Origin: CAXBES01 sp963974915
GTDB lineage: Bacteria > Bacteroidota > Bacteroidia > Flavobacteriales > Flavobacteriaceae
Reading direction: 5' to 3'
Assembly: GCA_963974915.1 (NCBI GenBank)
Contig: CAXBES010000004.1
Span: forward strand, 124,001 to 188,000
DNA length: 64,000 nt
The position numbers and the translations under genes were made by a program. How positions within the stretch are numbered: the stretch's first letter is position 1; each line of letters begins with the position of its first letter. This document shows, in pieces, positions 44,509-53,643 of the stretch. The notes below the pieces were generated by a model, which saw only the letters and a program-made list of their open reading frames with translations, was not told the origin of the DNA and did not search any database.

Positions 44509-45402
44509 TTAATTGATCACTACCTTAAAGGTTCGTTTCTTGTATCTTTCAGACAGAGTAACGAGCAGGTAAACTCCCGCTTTGTAGTTCGAAAAATCTA
44601 TTGTAAGAGTATTTTGGCTGTTATTGGTATATTCTGTAATTTTTCTACCATTTAAATTGTAGATATCAATATATTTTACAGCTTCTATATTAATTAGGCG
44701 ATAAGAATTATTTGTTTTCAACTTAATTAATTTCACTTCAGCAAGTGGATCATTGAATTCATCGTTCTGGAGAATAATAACCGGCTCACAACCATTGATA
44801 GAGTCCAGATTAGTATAAAATAACTCACCATTTTTAAAAGAACAACTCAGATGTCCTACACCGTTAATATTCGGGTCACCACTCGGGGCATTAATAAGGG
44901 ATAAGGAACCGGCGCCTTCAACCCAAACTGCGTTAGTAGTACTTATTGTATTAGAGGGTGATGGTGACAGATAGAAATGACGATACTCATTCCCATCAAA
45001 CAAAGGCCTGGGTATGATAGAATCCACTTTATAGTAGCCGGCATTTTCTGGAAAGGGAGAAATTGGGTTTTTCATATCTATCGAATATCCAATGCTCAAA
45101 GAAAAGTCGTAAAGAAGATATTCATTGTTTCCGGAAGAGCTTACAATATTCATATATACTTTTCTATTGGCAAGTTCTTCTCTCATTAGAAAAGTTCGGG
45201 AGATGTAGTGGAATCCATCTAAAACTTTGTAATCATTATTATCTACAATTGTGTCGCCGTTAGTGTAGTAAACATCGGTAAGGCAACCGGAAAAGCAAGA
45301 TGTTACATGCCACTCATTATAATTATTTAACAAGGGGGTGTAGTCTTGTCCCATAACTGTGAAAGTGTTGAATATAAGTAAAATTAAGAGCGATTTTCTC
45401 AT
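44509..45402 (-). CDS. T9SS type A sorting domain protein
   Basis: A 297-residue exported protein with a signal peptide (about 1-18, VMGQ). The C-terminus (IEAVKYIDIYNLNGRKITEY, then SNYKAGVYLLVTLSERYKKRTFKVVI) is a type A T9SS sorting domain for secretion through the outer membrane. The rest has no recognised domain; NGDTIVDNNDYKVLDGFHYISRTFL and two Cys pairs (CFSGC, CSFK/NGC) are visible. Probably a surface or released protein of unknown role. Confidence 0.82.
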   Translation of the reverse strand: MRKSLLILLIFNTFTVMGQDYTPLLNNYNEWHVTSCFSGCLTDVYYTNGDTIVDNNDYKVLDGFHYISRTFLMREELANRKVYMNIVSSSGNNEYLLYDFSLSIGYSIDMKNPISPFPENAGYYKVDSIIPRPLFDGNEYRHFYLSPSPSNTISTTNAVWVEGAGSLSLINAPSGDPNINGVGHLSCSFKNGELFYTNLDSINGCEPVIILQNDEFNDPLAEVKLIKLKTNNSYRLINIEAVKYIDIYNLNGRKITEYTNNSQNTLTIDFSNYKAGVYLLVTLSERYKKRTFKVVIN

Positions 45403-45876
45403 TTAGATAGTTTTAGAAACCCAGTAATAACAAATATCGCAATATTTAATTTAATGATTTAATGAGCATCGTCTGTTGACTTAAAAATGTTTATTTTATA
45501 CCGTATTTAGGTTCTGCTCGTTGATTCCTAAAGGAAATCATGGGATTCTTTTTTATATAGTCAAAAACTGGATAGAGGATATTAAATTGGATGGTTTACA
45601 TTTTCTCATTCTTACCTTTCAGATCATACCTAAAAATGACTTTGGTCCCCAATTATGCGTAATTATAGTCAAACCAAATATTAGATTTTCTCAAACTAAT
45701 ACAGTCATTAAGAGAAGCTTTTATTCAAAGTCATCATTTTGTTAGTGGATGGATAAGCTGATCTAAACCACAACTATTTATAGTAGGTTCTATAGATGGA
45801 ATAACGGTCAATTAAGGTTATCTAAGTTCCTTGATATTAGGATGAAGAGATGCGATAAAAGTAATTAATTTCTAGA
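45403..45876. other. 474-base intergenic stretch without a supported gene
   Basis: Reading both strands I found no family-like ORF. The 74-codon plus-strand frame at 45521-45745 has no recognisable features and poor composition. A short imperfect inverted repeat (GATTCC/GGAAATC) occurs near 45520-45540. No promoter pair is clear. Confidence 0.6.
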
Positions 45877-46170
45877 TCAAATATCAATCAAAAAATCCGG
45901 ACAGTAAATTGGAATAATAAAGAAAACAAATAATAAAAACAAGATTGCCCAAAGTACCCACATTAAAAGTGGGAAAGTAATTAGGTCACCTTTAGATTTG
46001 AGACGGATTGAATGAGCTATTAATCCATGAATACCAAGGCTGAATAACAAAAAGTTGATACTGGAGGAGATAATTAGAAAGCTTTGGGAATATGATGCTT
46101 TAGTTATAAAAAGATAAAAGGCTAAAGCGATAGAAATTACAATAATTATTCTGAATATTCTTCTGGACAT
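45877..46170 (-). CDS. Hypothetical small membrane protein
   Basis: A 97-residue protein with about three hydrophobic segments (FRIIIVISIALAFYLFITKA, FLIISSSINFLLFSLGIHGLIAH and the C-terminal one, FPLLMWVLWAILFLLFVFFIIPI). No family is recognised. It lies directly downstream of the universal stress protein gene on the same strand, with a 21-base gap, so the two may be co-transcribed in the stress cluster. Confidence 0.6.
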   Translation of the reverse strand: MSRRIFRIIIVISIALAFYLFITKASYSQSFLIISSSINFLLFSLGIHGLIAHSIRLKSKGDLITFPLLMWVLWAILFLLFVFFIIPIYCPDFLIDI

Positions 46171-46191
46171 TTTACGATTGTTTTAGATTTT

Positions 46192-47061
46192 TTATATATG
46201 AAATATGCCATAATTTTTCGCATTAAAACTTATCAAAGGAATCTTCCCGTAAGTTTCTAACTTTTTAACGAGATCTCTATGAAACAGCTTCGCTGTCAAG
46301 CTTTTTTCTTCTCGTTCTAACATAGCGATCAAATCGGCATCAGCGTCTCCTAGATATAATTTGAGTTCATGAAATACATCTTCAGAATAAATAATATCTA
46401 ACTGGAAGTTATTGTAGTCAATATATTTCCGAATTTTATCCTCTATCATTTTCTTTTGGTTCGATCCATTTTTTTCTTCCAATGGAGAAATATGAACAAT
46501 CTTAATTTTAGCTTCAAAAGGTTTCATAATCTCTACTAACTTAAGCAGTGCACCAATGTCTTCTTCTTCAAAATCTGAGGCATAAACTATGTTTTTAATG
46601 GTTCTATGACTTGAGTCTTCTGGAATGGTGATTACTGGACAAGGAGATGTGTCAATGAGTTGTTTTGCAGTTTTTCCCATGATGATCTCTCGTAATCCAC
46701 TTCCACCTTTCATACCTGTAACAACTACTAAGGAATTAATTTCATTGGCTTTAGCTATTATTCCGTCAGTTACCGACTTACTTTCAACAGCACTAATTCT
46801 GATATCTATTTTTCTTAAGTCCGTTTCCAAATGTGTTTCACAGAAACTTTTAAGCTTTGACTGATGCTTCTTTCTTGTATCTCCTTCGATATCAGGAAAT
46901 GGATCTTGTGCTTTTAGGCTAAGATCGTCTAACATGGTAGGGTAGTCAAAAACATGAATTACGTCTAAAGTAGCATGAATGGTTGTACTTAATAAATATG
47001 CATACTTTAATGCAGCAACTGAATTTTTAGAGTAATCGGTAGCGTATAATATTGTCTTCAT
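46192..47061 (-). CDS. Tandem universal stress protein
   Basis: A 289-residue protein made of two UspA domains (about 1-145 and 150-289). The first starts TILYATDYSKNSVAALKYA and has the nucleotide-binding end VVTGMKGGSGLREIIMGKTAKQLI followed by SPCPVITIP; the second is more divergent and starts TIKNIVYASDFEEED. Tandem Usp proteins in Bacteroidota respond to starvation or oxidative stress. It heads a minus-strand pair with the small membrane protein gene and is divergent from the small plus-strand genes that follow. Confidence 0.9.
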   Translation of the reverse strand: MKTILYATDYSKNSVAALKYAYLLSTTIHATLDVIHVFDYPTMLDDLSLKAQDPFPDIEGDTRKKHQSKLKSFCETHLETDLRKIDIRISAVESKSVTDGIIAKANEINSLVVVTGMKGGSGLREIIMGKTAKQLIDTSPCPVITIPEDSSHRTIKNIVYASDFEEEDIGALLKLVEIMKPFEAKIKIVHISPLEEKNGSNQKKMIEDKIRKYIDYNNFQLDIIYSEDVFHELKLYLGDADADLIAMLEREEKSLTAKLFHRDLVKKLETYGKIPLISFNAKNYGIFHI

Positions 47062-47314
47062 TTTGCGCCTAGTGGTTTATAATTAAATGCTAAGTTAAAT
47101 CGTATTAAACTAATAATAAATGACTTATATCAGTTAATGGATTCTTGTATATGACCTTTGTCATATGTTCAGAAGAGTTGTTTTATTACTTTTATCAACT
47201 AAATACTTTAATTATAATTATCTAAAAACTGAATTTAAGAGAATTGTTTATATAAAGCATATTAGCTATGATAACGTAATATGTTCTCTAAGCGGTTTAA
47301 ACAAAATATACCTT

Positions 47315-47530
47315 ATGAAGGATTTACATAACGTACTAACTAAAATTACCCAGCTCACCACAAATATTGAAACCAATTACCCGGAACTTTATCGCTCTTT
47401 AGAGGAAAACCCGTTAACGTTACCTGTTAGCAAATACCCACATGTAGATAAAAGTATCTTACAGGAATATCTGGAGAGTTTGAAACAATTACTTAAACAT
47501 CATTTACAGACACATAAGAAAAATATATAG
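47315..47530 (+). CDS. Hypothetical small protein of the stress cluster
   Basis: From the ATG at 47315 the product has 71 residues. The frame extends to 47165, but that leader is hydrophobic and basic and unlike a signal, so the later ATG is preferred. The protein is acidic and helical (MKDLHNVLTKITQLTTNIE...LYRSLEENPLTLP...DKSILQEYLESLKQLLKHHL). I recognise no family. It lies 3 bases before the ArsC-like gene, so translational coupling is likely. Confidence 0.6.
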   Translation: MKDLHNVLTKITQLTTNIETNYPELYRSLEENPLTLPVSKYPHVDKSILQEYLESLKQLLKHHLQTHKKNI

Positions 47531-47533
47531 CTA

Positions 47534-47899
47534 ATGGGAGAGATAGCGACATCAAACAGACAAATTACTTTATTCTACAGTTCAAAATCAGTTAGAGCAA
47601 AACAAACTTTGGCGTATGCTAAGGCGGAGGGGTTGCCTCTTCAGGAAGTAGATATTCTGAAAAAAAAACTTACAGGAACTCAAATAATTGAACTTGCAGT
47701 TAGATTACATTTAGAAGTTAAAGATCTGGTCAATCAGGAACATCCTTCATATACTTCACATTTTGATCATCACAATTTTTCCACAAACGATTGGATAAAA
47801 ATGATACAACACAATCCGGATATCATGAAACAACCTATTGCAATGCGAGGAGATATTACCATTTTGGTGGAAACTCCTACCGATATTGTTAAAATTTAA
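47534..47899 (+). CDS. ArsC/Spx-like thioredoxin-fold protein without cysteine
   Basis: A 121-residue protein that resembles the ArsC/Spx family (ITLFYSSKSVRAKQTLAYAKAEGLPLQEVDILKKKLTGTQI and NPDIMKQPIAMRGDITILVE). The catalytic Cys of ArsC is replaced by Ser (SSKSVR), and I see no Cys in the whole protein. It cannot act as an arsenate reductase or thiol switch. The C-terminal positions expected for the arsenate-binding Args are partly kept (AMRGD). A regulatory or scaffold role is more likely. It sits in a stress operon with the AhpD-like gene. Confidence 0.75.
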   Translation: MGEIATSNRQITLFYSSKSVRAKQTLAYAKAEGLPLQEVDILKKKLTGTQIIELAVRLHLEVKDLVNQEHPSYTSHFDHHNFSTNDWIKMIQHNPDIMKQPIAMRGDITILVETPTDIVKI

Positions 47900-47927
47900 A
47901 AAGGAAAACTATTAAATACTTATAAAG

Positions 47928-48278
47928 ATGATTAAAGACTATTCAAAAAACTATAATGACCTTACAAAGTTGATGGGAGAATTAGGAGAAAAAATTCCCG
48001 CGACCATGAAATCTTTCGGTAATTTACATAATGCGAGTACTTCCGAAGGTGTGTTGTCAACAAAATTTAAGGAGCTAATCGCATTAGGTATTGCAATTAC
48101 GGTTAGGTGTGATGGATGTATTGCCTTTCACGTACATGATGCATTAAATGCGGGAGCTACTTCCGAAGAAATAATCGAAACTATTGGTGTGGCCGTAATG
48201 ATGGGTGGAGGGCCGGCCGTAGTTTATGGTTGTGAAGCGATGGAAGCATTAAGGCAATTTATTGTTTTAGAACCTTAA
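47928..48278 (+). CDS. Carboxymuconolactone decarboxylase / AhpD-like protein
   Basis: A 116-residue AhpD-fold protein. The redox motif is complete: RCDGCIAFHVHDA with Cys61, Cys64 and His68, followed by GATSEEIIETIGVAVMMGGGPAVVYG. The short length matches the single-domain AhpD-like/CMD type. It may reduce peroxides with a thiol partner. It follows the ArsC-like gene by 28 bases. Confidence 0.88.
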   Translation: MIKDYSKNYNDLTKLMGELGEKIPATMKSFGNLHNASTSEGVLSTKFKELIALGIAITVRCDGCIAFHVHDALNAGATSEEIIETIGVAVMMGGGPAVVYGCEAMEALRQFIVLEP

Positions 48279-48318
48279 TTTCAAGTCGAATGAATAGATT
48301 TTGTAAAGCCTAGATGAT

Positions 48319-49149
48319 ATGAGATACAGTTCTCTAATTTTGTTTTTATTTTCCGTGCTTGTTATTGGATGTAAATCACATGTTTTACCACCTGATTGTG
48401 AGCTTTCAGAAATCGAAAAAGATGCTTTTCCTACACGTGAATATTCAGTGCAAGCTGTACTGTGGCAACAGCATTCCGCAGAGTATCGCGCTTTGGCATA
48501 TCAAGCTTTTAATTTGGCTAAAATTCGTTTAGATAATATTCTAGATAAAGCAACAGATGCTAAAATCCCACTAGCAATAGTAACCGACATAGATGAGACA
48601 GTTTTAGACAATAGTCCTTACAGTGGAAAACAGATTGAGTTAAATGAAGAATATTCAGCGTTAAGATGGAAGGAATGGGTAGAAGAGAAAAAAGCAAAGG
48701 CTGTGCCAGGAGCTTTTGGTTTTTTGCATTATGCAAAAAATAGAGGAGTCGAAATATTTTATATTTCTAATCGATCGATAAATCAAAAAAAGGAAACTAT
48801 TGAAAATTTGCAGATAGTTGGATTCCCATACGCTGATAATGAGCATGTCTTATTAAAAGATACTGCCAGGGATAAAGAAGCTAGGAGGGATGAGGTAATT
48901 AAATCTCACGAAATTGTATTATTTCTAGGTGATAATTTGTCTGATTTCACGAACATCTTTGATAACCGAACTACAGATGCAAGAAACAAAAGTGTTGATA
49001 GCTTGGAAAGTGCTTTTGGTAAGAAATTTATTGTGTTACCCAACCCAATGTATGGAGATTGGGAAACAAAAGGTATTTTAGAAGGGAAATATCACTGGAC
49101 AACTTTTCAGAAAGATTCTATTCGTCGTAAAAAAATAAAATCTTACTAA
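48319..49149 (+). CDS. 5'-nucleotidase of the lipoprotein e(P4) family (acid phosphatase class C)
   Basis: A 276-residue lipoprotein (lipobox VIGC, Cys18) of the HAD superfamily. The nucleophile pair is TDIDETVLDN (Asp90, Asp92) and the second acid pair is FLGDNLSDF. e(P4) proteins dephosphorylate nucleotides such as NMN or AMP at the outer membrane so that nucleosides can be taken up. It is last in the plus-strand stress run, facing the sigma-like gene convergently. Confidence 0.9.
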   Translation: MRYSSLILFLFSVLVIGCKSHVLPPDCELSEIEKDAFPTREYSVQAVLWQQHSAEYRALAYQAFNLAKIRLDNILDKATDAKIPLAIVTDIDETVLDNSPYSGKQIELNEEYSALRWKEWVEEKKAKAVPGAFGFLHYAKNRGVEIFYISNRSINQKKETIENLQIVGFPYADNEHVLLKDTARDKEARRDEVIKSHEIVLFLGDNLSDFTNIFDNRTTDARNKSVDSLESAFGKKFIVLPNPMYGDWETKGILEGKYHWTTFQKDSIRRKKIKSY

Positions 49150-49216
49150 ATTAAATTCTTAAAATTAACTTTTTTTAGATTTGTACTTAGAGCTTATACG
49201 GTAGTTTCTCCGTTAA

Positions 49217-49993
49217 TTATTTTTTGTCGACAGGATATCGATTAAAAAAACTCACCTGTAATGCTTTTTTAGCATCTGTTAATAGCTGTGTAACTTCTTC
49301 TACCGTATTATTTCTTATTTCAGCGATTTCTTGGAGATCTAGGTGTTGTTTCGTATATAACTCGAAGACATTACGAAGTGCAAATGGGAGATTAAGTAAT
49401 ACCATCGCAATATGTCTTTCAACCTGTTCTTTACTTAAGTTTGCATCAATTTTTTCGCACATTGCTTTCTCATCATTTTCTACAAATACATGGTCTAATG
49501 TGTAGTCATTATGGTTATATGACATATCATCTAGTTCTTCAATTAAAAGTAAATCTCCTCCACCATCTGTACTATATTTTTCTTCCATTTCATCCCATTC
49601 AGGTTTAGAATAGTCGTCGATATTTTCGAAAAAAATATCATCAAACTCTTCTTCTACAATAATATCGTCAAGCAATTGGTTGGTTTTTTTAAACAACCAT
49701 AGATAGAATTTTTTTTCACCCGCAACTTCTTCTATGTTATCATATATTTCTATAAAAAGTTGATCTATAATATCATCTGCTTTGAATTTGTTTTTTGAAA
49801 AGTGTCCTTTTTTTATAGCCGTATTCAATTGATCATTAACGTACTTTCTTATTTCGGGCATTATTTTCAATACTAATGCATTAAAGGAAGATCTATCCCC
49901 CTCCCTTTTTAATTGAATAAGGTTAGGATAAGTTTCGGTTACGAAAACACGAAACTCTCTCTTGTCTTGGTAAATAGAAACATTCGTTTTCAT
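49217..49993 (-). CDS. Sigma-70-like protein with acidic insert
   Basis: A 258-residue protein that looks like a sigma factor. The N-terminal part resembles region 2 (FNALVLKIMPEIRKYVN..., KADDIIDQLFIEIYDNIEEV, KKFYLWLFKKTNQLLDDII). A very acidic insert follows (about 110-180, EEEFDDIFFENIDDYSKPEWDEMEEK). The C-terminus has region 4 with helix-turn-helix: LPFALRNVFELYTKQHLDLQEIAEIRNNTVEEVTQLL. It is close to the stress genes and could be their regulator. ECF sigmas are usually shorter. Confidence 0.72.
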   Translation of the reverse strand: MKTNVSIYQDKREFRVFVTETYPNLIQLKREGDRSSFNALVLKIMPEIRKYVNDQLNTAIKKGHFSKNKFKADDIIDQLFIEIYDNIEEVAGEKKFYLWLFKKTNQLLDDIIVEEEFDDIFFENIDDYSKPEWDEMEEKYSTDGGGDLLLIEELDDMSYNHNDYTLDHVFVENDEKAMCEKIDANLSKEQVERHIAMVLLNLPFALRNVFELYTKQHLDLQEIAEIRNNTVEEVTQLLTDAKKALQVSFFNRYPVDKK

Positions 49994-50142
49994 AGTATAT
50001 AAAGTTTACTAAATGAGTAGCGTAAAGGTGCAAAAAGTGTGCTTGAGATAACATGATATAAATCATTTTACTAAAATTTCAAATTAAAACGCGTAATCCA
50101 AATCTGGAAATTATATGCTATACCTTGGTTACTGCTTCGCAC

Positions 50143-50934
50143 TTAAAGTTTATTGTGTTTGGTGTTCAATAAGTTTAATTTAAACTTGCTGTCATTAAGT
50201 GCTTTTATCGTCGTAGTGTAGCCCAGGTTAAAAATAGCATCAATCTTATTCATCTCAAAAGTAGGGTAATTCACTAATTCTTCAGGGTAAATAACCATAT
50301 CACAGTCTATAAATTTCGACATCGACTCTGCAGCAACTTTAATTTTATAAGCTCTTTGAACAACAGTATAGGAGTGTTTTAAATCTTTGATATCAATCTT
50401 TTTTAGAGGGTTTACGTAAACACCGATAATTTTATCACAACGCTTTTTTAGTGGCTCTACCGGAAAGTTATTTAGTATTCCTCCATCGATATAGAATTTC
50501 CCATTAATTTCAGTAGGGGTGAATACACCGGGAAAAGAAGCAGAAGCTATTATTGGTTTTATGAGTTGCCCTTTGCTAAATACTTTCAAGGTTCCATCAA
50601 CAATATTTGCTGCGGTAATATATAATGGTATTTCCAATGAATCAAAACTATCGTTTTGAAAAAATACTTTTAGGTCATCATAGAATTTTTCTGTATCAAT
50701 GAATCCAGGTTTTTTTCGGGCATATCTATTTGTTTGAAAAATTGAAATGGATTTAAAAAAGTACAATATTTCTGACCAACTTACGCCTGCTGCATATAAA
50801 CCTCCTACAATAGCGCCGGCACTAGTGCCTGCAATATGTGTAGGGAATATGTTATTTTCTTCTAATGCTTTAATAACACCTATATGGGCAGCTCCTCTCG
50901 CTCCGCCTCCAGATAATACCAATCCTATATTCAT
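50143..50934 (-). CDS. Patatin-like phospholipase family protein
   Basis: A 263-residue protein of the patatin/RssA type. The oxyanion loop is SGGGARG (8-14), the nucleophile Ser38 is in GTSAG (36-40) and the catalytic Asp150 is in DGG (150-152). These are all the residues needed for Ser-Asp dyad lipase activity. It lies 71 bases downstream of the cardiolipin synthase gene, which suggests phospholipid turnover as the theme of the unit. Confidence 0.9.
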   Translation of the reverse strand: MNIGLVLSGGGARGAAHIGVIKALEENNIFPTHIAGTSAGAIVGGLYAAGVSWSEILYFFKSISIFQTNRYARKKPGFIDTEKFYDDLKVFFQNDSFDSLEIPLYITAANIVDGTLKVFSKGQLIKPIIASASFPGVFTPTEINGKFYIDGGILNNFPVEPLKKRCDKIIGVYVNPLKKIDIKDLKHSYTVVQRAYKIKVAAESMSKFIDCDMVIYPEELVNYPTFEMNKIDAIFNLGYTTTIKALNDSKFKLNLLNTKHNKL

Positions 50935-51005
50935 TTTTAAAATGTATTTAGTTTTAACAAAACTATTCAGTTAATAATAGGTAAATAATGATTCTTATCA
51001 GTTTA

Positions 51006-52442
51006 TTATAGAATGGGGCTGAATACTTTTGCTAGGCCTTCCTTTAATCGTTCTACTTTTGATCTATTTAGAAAGAGTTCATAGTTTACCTGACTGCTTT
51101 TTTCGCAATACATTAAGAATTCTTCTTTTAAATCTGTGGAGATCTTATTATCATAAATTAAAGCATTAACTTCATAATTTTGTTCAAAGCTCCTAATGTC
51201 TAAATTTGCCGTTCCGATAGAGGTTAGTGCATCATCCGATATAATGACTTTACTGTGTAAAAAACCATCTGGATATAAGTAAATTTTAACTCCGGATTCC
51301 AGTAGGCTTTCAAAATGAGAACGTACATTCCATTTAACTAAAAGGCTGTCCGAATTCGTAGAAAGAAGTAGCCTAACATCAACACCACTCATCGCTGCAA
51401 CCTGTAGCGCTTCCATTAAAACTTCACCAGGAATAATGTATGGGTTTGTAATATAAACATACTTTTTTGCACTATTTATTATTGAGAAATAGAGCTGATG
51501 AATGGAAGAAAAATTGGAGTCGGGACCACTAGCCACTATTTGCGCCACAGTATTTCCGGGAGCATGTTGTTTGTAAAAGTATTGGCTGTTTAATAAATTT
51601 TCTGTACCACTAGCAAAGCTCCAGTCCATCGCAAAAACGGCTTCCAAACTATTTACTACATCACCCTTTAGTTGTAAGTGCATATCGTACCAAGTTCCTA
51701 AAATAGAATCTCCTTTGATATATTTGTCGGATACATTAATTCCACCCGTAAACCCCACTATACCATCCACGATAATTATTTTTCTATGGTTTCTATAATT
51801 AATAGAGGAAAGGAGTCTGTGTAATCGCATTGGCAAAAAGCTATAAACCTGAATTCCTGATGCTTTGAGACTATTAAGGTACCTATTACTTAGAGTGTGG
51901 CTCCCTAATGAATCATATAAAAAACGGACTTCTATCCCTTCATCAGATTTACGTTTCAATATAGACCTGAATTTCTCAGCTAGATCTCCTTCTTCAAAAA
52001 TATAATACTGGATATGGATAAATTTTTTAGCTGATTCTATAGCCTTAAAGATCGCATCAAAAGTGGCGGAACCATTCCTTAATGGGGTTAACTCGTTGCC
52101 ATCACTAGGTAAAAATTTTGATCCTTTAGTGATTAGCTTAACCAGCCTAATATGTTTTTTAATCGCGTTCGGAAGTTGAATATCTTCCTCGTTATTCAAT
52201 GAACTATAATAACTGTCAACTTTATCATAGTATTGAGAGATCTCCTTCGTTTTTTTTAACTTATAAAACTTGTTCTTCTTTCTATTGCGTCCAAGAATGA
52301 AATAAAATAACATACCACCTACTGGAACGGTAAAAATAGCTAATAGCCATGCTAGCGTTTTAGTGGGTCTTACACCATAAAGCAATAATTTTCCCATTAA
52401 AACGAATGCCAGAAGAAAATATAAAATAATAGCTAGTGTCAT
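51006..52442 (-). CDS. cls: Cardiolipin synthase
   Basis: The 478-residue protein has two N-terminal membrane segments (about 1-45) and two phospholipase-D HKD motifs: HRKIIIVDGIVGFTGGINV and HSKVIISDDALTSIGTANLDIRS. Cardiolipin synthase joins two phosphatidylglycerols into cardiolipin and glycerol. The ATG is 3 bases after the terminal stop of the DUF6134-like reading frame, so the DUF6134 gene, cls and the patatin gene look like one transcription unit. Length and motif order are normal. Confidence 0.92.
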   Translation of the reverse strand: MTLAIILYFLLAFVLMGKLLLYGVRPTKTLAWLLAIFTVPVGGMLFYFILGRNRKKNKFYKLKKTKEISQYYDKVDSYYSSLNNEEDIQLPNAIKKHIRLVKLITKGSKFLPSDGNELTPLRNGSATFDAIFKAIESAKKFIHIQYYIFEEGDLAEKFRSILKRKSDEGIEVRFLYDSLGSHTLSNRYLNSLKASGIQVYSFLPMRLHRLLSSINYRNHRKIIIVDGIVGFTGGINVSDKYIKGDSILGTWYDMHLQLKGDVVNSLEAVFAMDWSFASGTENLLNSQYFYKQHAPGNTVAQIVASGPDSNFSSIHQLYFSIINSAKKYVYITNPYIIPGEVLMEALQVAAMSGVDVRLLLSTNSDSLLVKWNVRSHFESLLESGVKIYLYPDGFLHSKVIISDDALTSIGTANLDIRSFEQNYEVNALIYDNKISTDLKEEFLMYCEKSSQVNYELFLNRSKVERLKEGLAKVFSPIL

Positions 52443-52445
52443 GGT

Positions 52446-53045
52446 TTAATGTTCCTTTGTTGCTATAATCTCAAATTTAACCAGACCACCATCAATGAGG
52501 GCTCTCTTAAGTGCCCCCTTTTGGTAGTAATATACATTTTCATTACCCTTTGAGTTTACCTTTTTATAAGCATGATTTCCCATAGAGATTATGGCATTGA
52601 AATTGCCATTTTGTTCCGAATATCATTTGCTAATATTCACAGGTTCTTTAAAATATAACATAATAGAGGAATATGAGATCGAATCTTCGAGAATTTTCTT
52701 CGACCTATTAGTTTCTACAATTTGATACTTCGTCTTCACCCATTGAGTCAAAGTTTCGGTGTGTGGTTTATCGTTTACAGTAATTTGAACACTGGATTTT
52801 TCCAGTGAGCCGTTGTTAAAAATCACGTCATATGTATAGAATACATGAACTGTTGTTATAATTCGGGTTTGAATATTCGTTGCACTTTGATAATATGTTT
52901 TGGAATTTTTAGTGCTTCTTGTGGCTGTTAAATTTCCAATTATTTTTGAATTATATACTACATCAAAGTGCATATTTTCTTCCGAAGCATTTATAGAATT
53001 CAAAGAAGGAATGAAAAAACTTATAAAAATGATATATAGTAGCAT
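52446..53045 (-). pseudogene. DUF6134-like exported protein gene cut by an in-frame TGA
   Basis: The frame starting at 53045 encodes 140 residues (signal-like start, then MHFDVVYNSKIIGNLTATR) and stops at TGA 52623-52625 after YFKEPVNISK. The same frame then continues open for 58 codons (YSEQNGNFNAI...YKKVN..NVYYYQKGALKRALIDGG..) to TAA at 52446-52448, 3 bases before cls. The junction falls in the middle of a stretch typical of the DUF6134 family, where KEP-type residues are followed by YSE. So one nonsense change (or a sequencing error) splits a 199-codon gene. Read-through is possible but unproven. Confidence 0.75.
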
Positions 53046-53462
53046 AAAAGGACTTAAAATTACATCGCAAAGTACCTTATTTAAACAAAAAGAACCATGA
53101 TCTAAGTCATTTAAGGGTTGTATCTATAACTAACTTTTAATTAATTAAGAAGAATTATATAATTAGTAATGTAAGAAGTGGAAATAATAAAAGAATAAAT
53201 TCAGACAGCCACGATGCCAAGAAGTTGATATTAAACTTAACTTTTAAAGCTTTAGTAACTCGAGAAATAATAATTTTACGAACGATTTCATTAGAAGATG
53301 GTTGGTTTTGACTTGGTATGTATCATTTTTTATGTCTGTGAACACTTCCAAGTCTATCTCATTTTTGTATCATAAGTATTGGCTTGAGAAGGACAATTAC
53401 AAATTATACGGGAAGTTTATATAAAACGGATGAAAAATGAGCTTACCACGCTTTCGCTCAAT
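53046..53462. other. 417-base intergenic stretch with no gene seen
   Basis: Upstream of the DUF6134-like gene and before the tRNA-Ser-flank duplication I see AT-rich DNA with no credible ORF, no terminator and no clear promoter pair. A half-formed copy of the repeat unit seems to begin near 53461. Confidence 0.6.
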
Positions 53463-53626
53463 GATCTCTATAAGGTATGCACTACAAACATAGAAACCGC
53501 AAATAAGTTAAAGCGTATTTACCTTTTTATTCTCCTTCATATCACTCGTGCAAGCTTGGTTCATTTCGGAAAATAAAAAACCCACAACTTGCGTTGTGGG
53601 TTTCCTTTTGCGGAGAAAGAGGGGTT
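53463..53626. repeat. Tandem duplicate copy 1 of the tRNA-Ser 3' flank
   Basis: This segment matches 53644-53807 with an offset of 181 bases. It includes the terminator hairpin of tRNA-Ser (53578-53603) and ends inside a 16-base copy of the tRNA 3' end (53611-53626). Scattered substitutions show the duplication is not brand new. Confidence 0.88.
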
Positions 53627-53639
53627 ACCTCCCTGCCAT
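53611..53639 (-). pseudogene. Deleted tRNA-Ser remnant
   Basis: Bases 53611-53626 equal the tRNA-Ser 3' end (one mismatch at 53624). The next 13 bases (53627-53639) match 53858-53870, the D-arm side, at 11 of 13 positions. About 50 bases between them (T loop to D loop, including the anticodon) are missing. The remnant cannot be a functional tRNA. Confidence 0.65.
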
Positions 53640-53643
53640 CGGT

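Noticed and set aside
45521..45745. 74-codon frame in the 45.4-45.9 kb gap
   Set aside because: No motif, no start context and poor composition.
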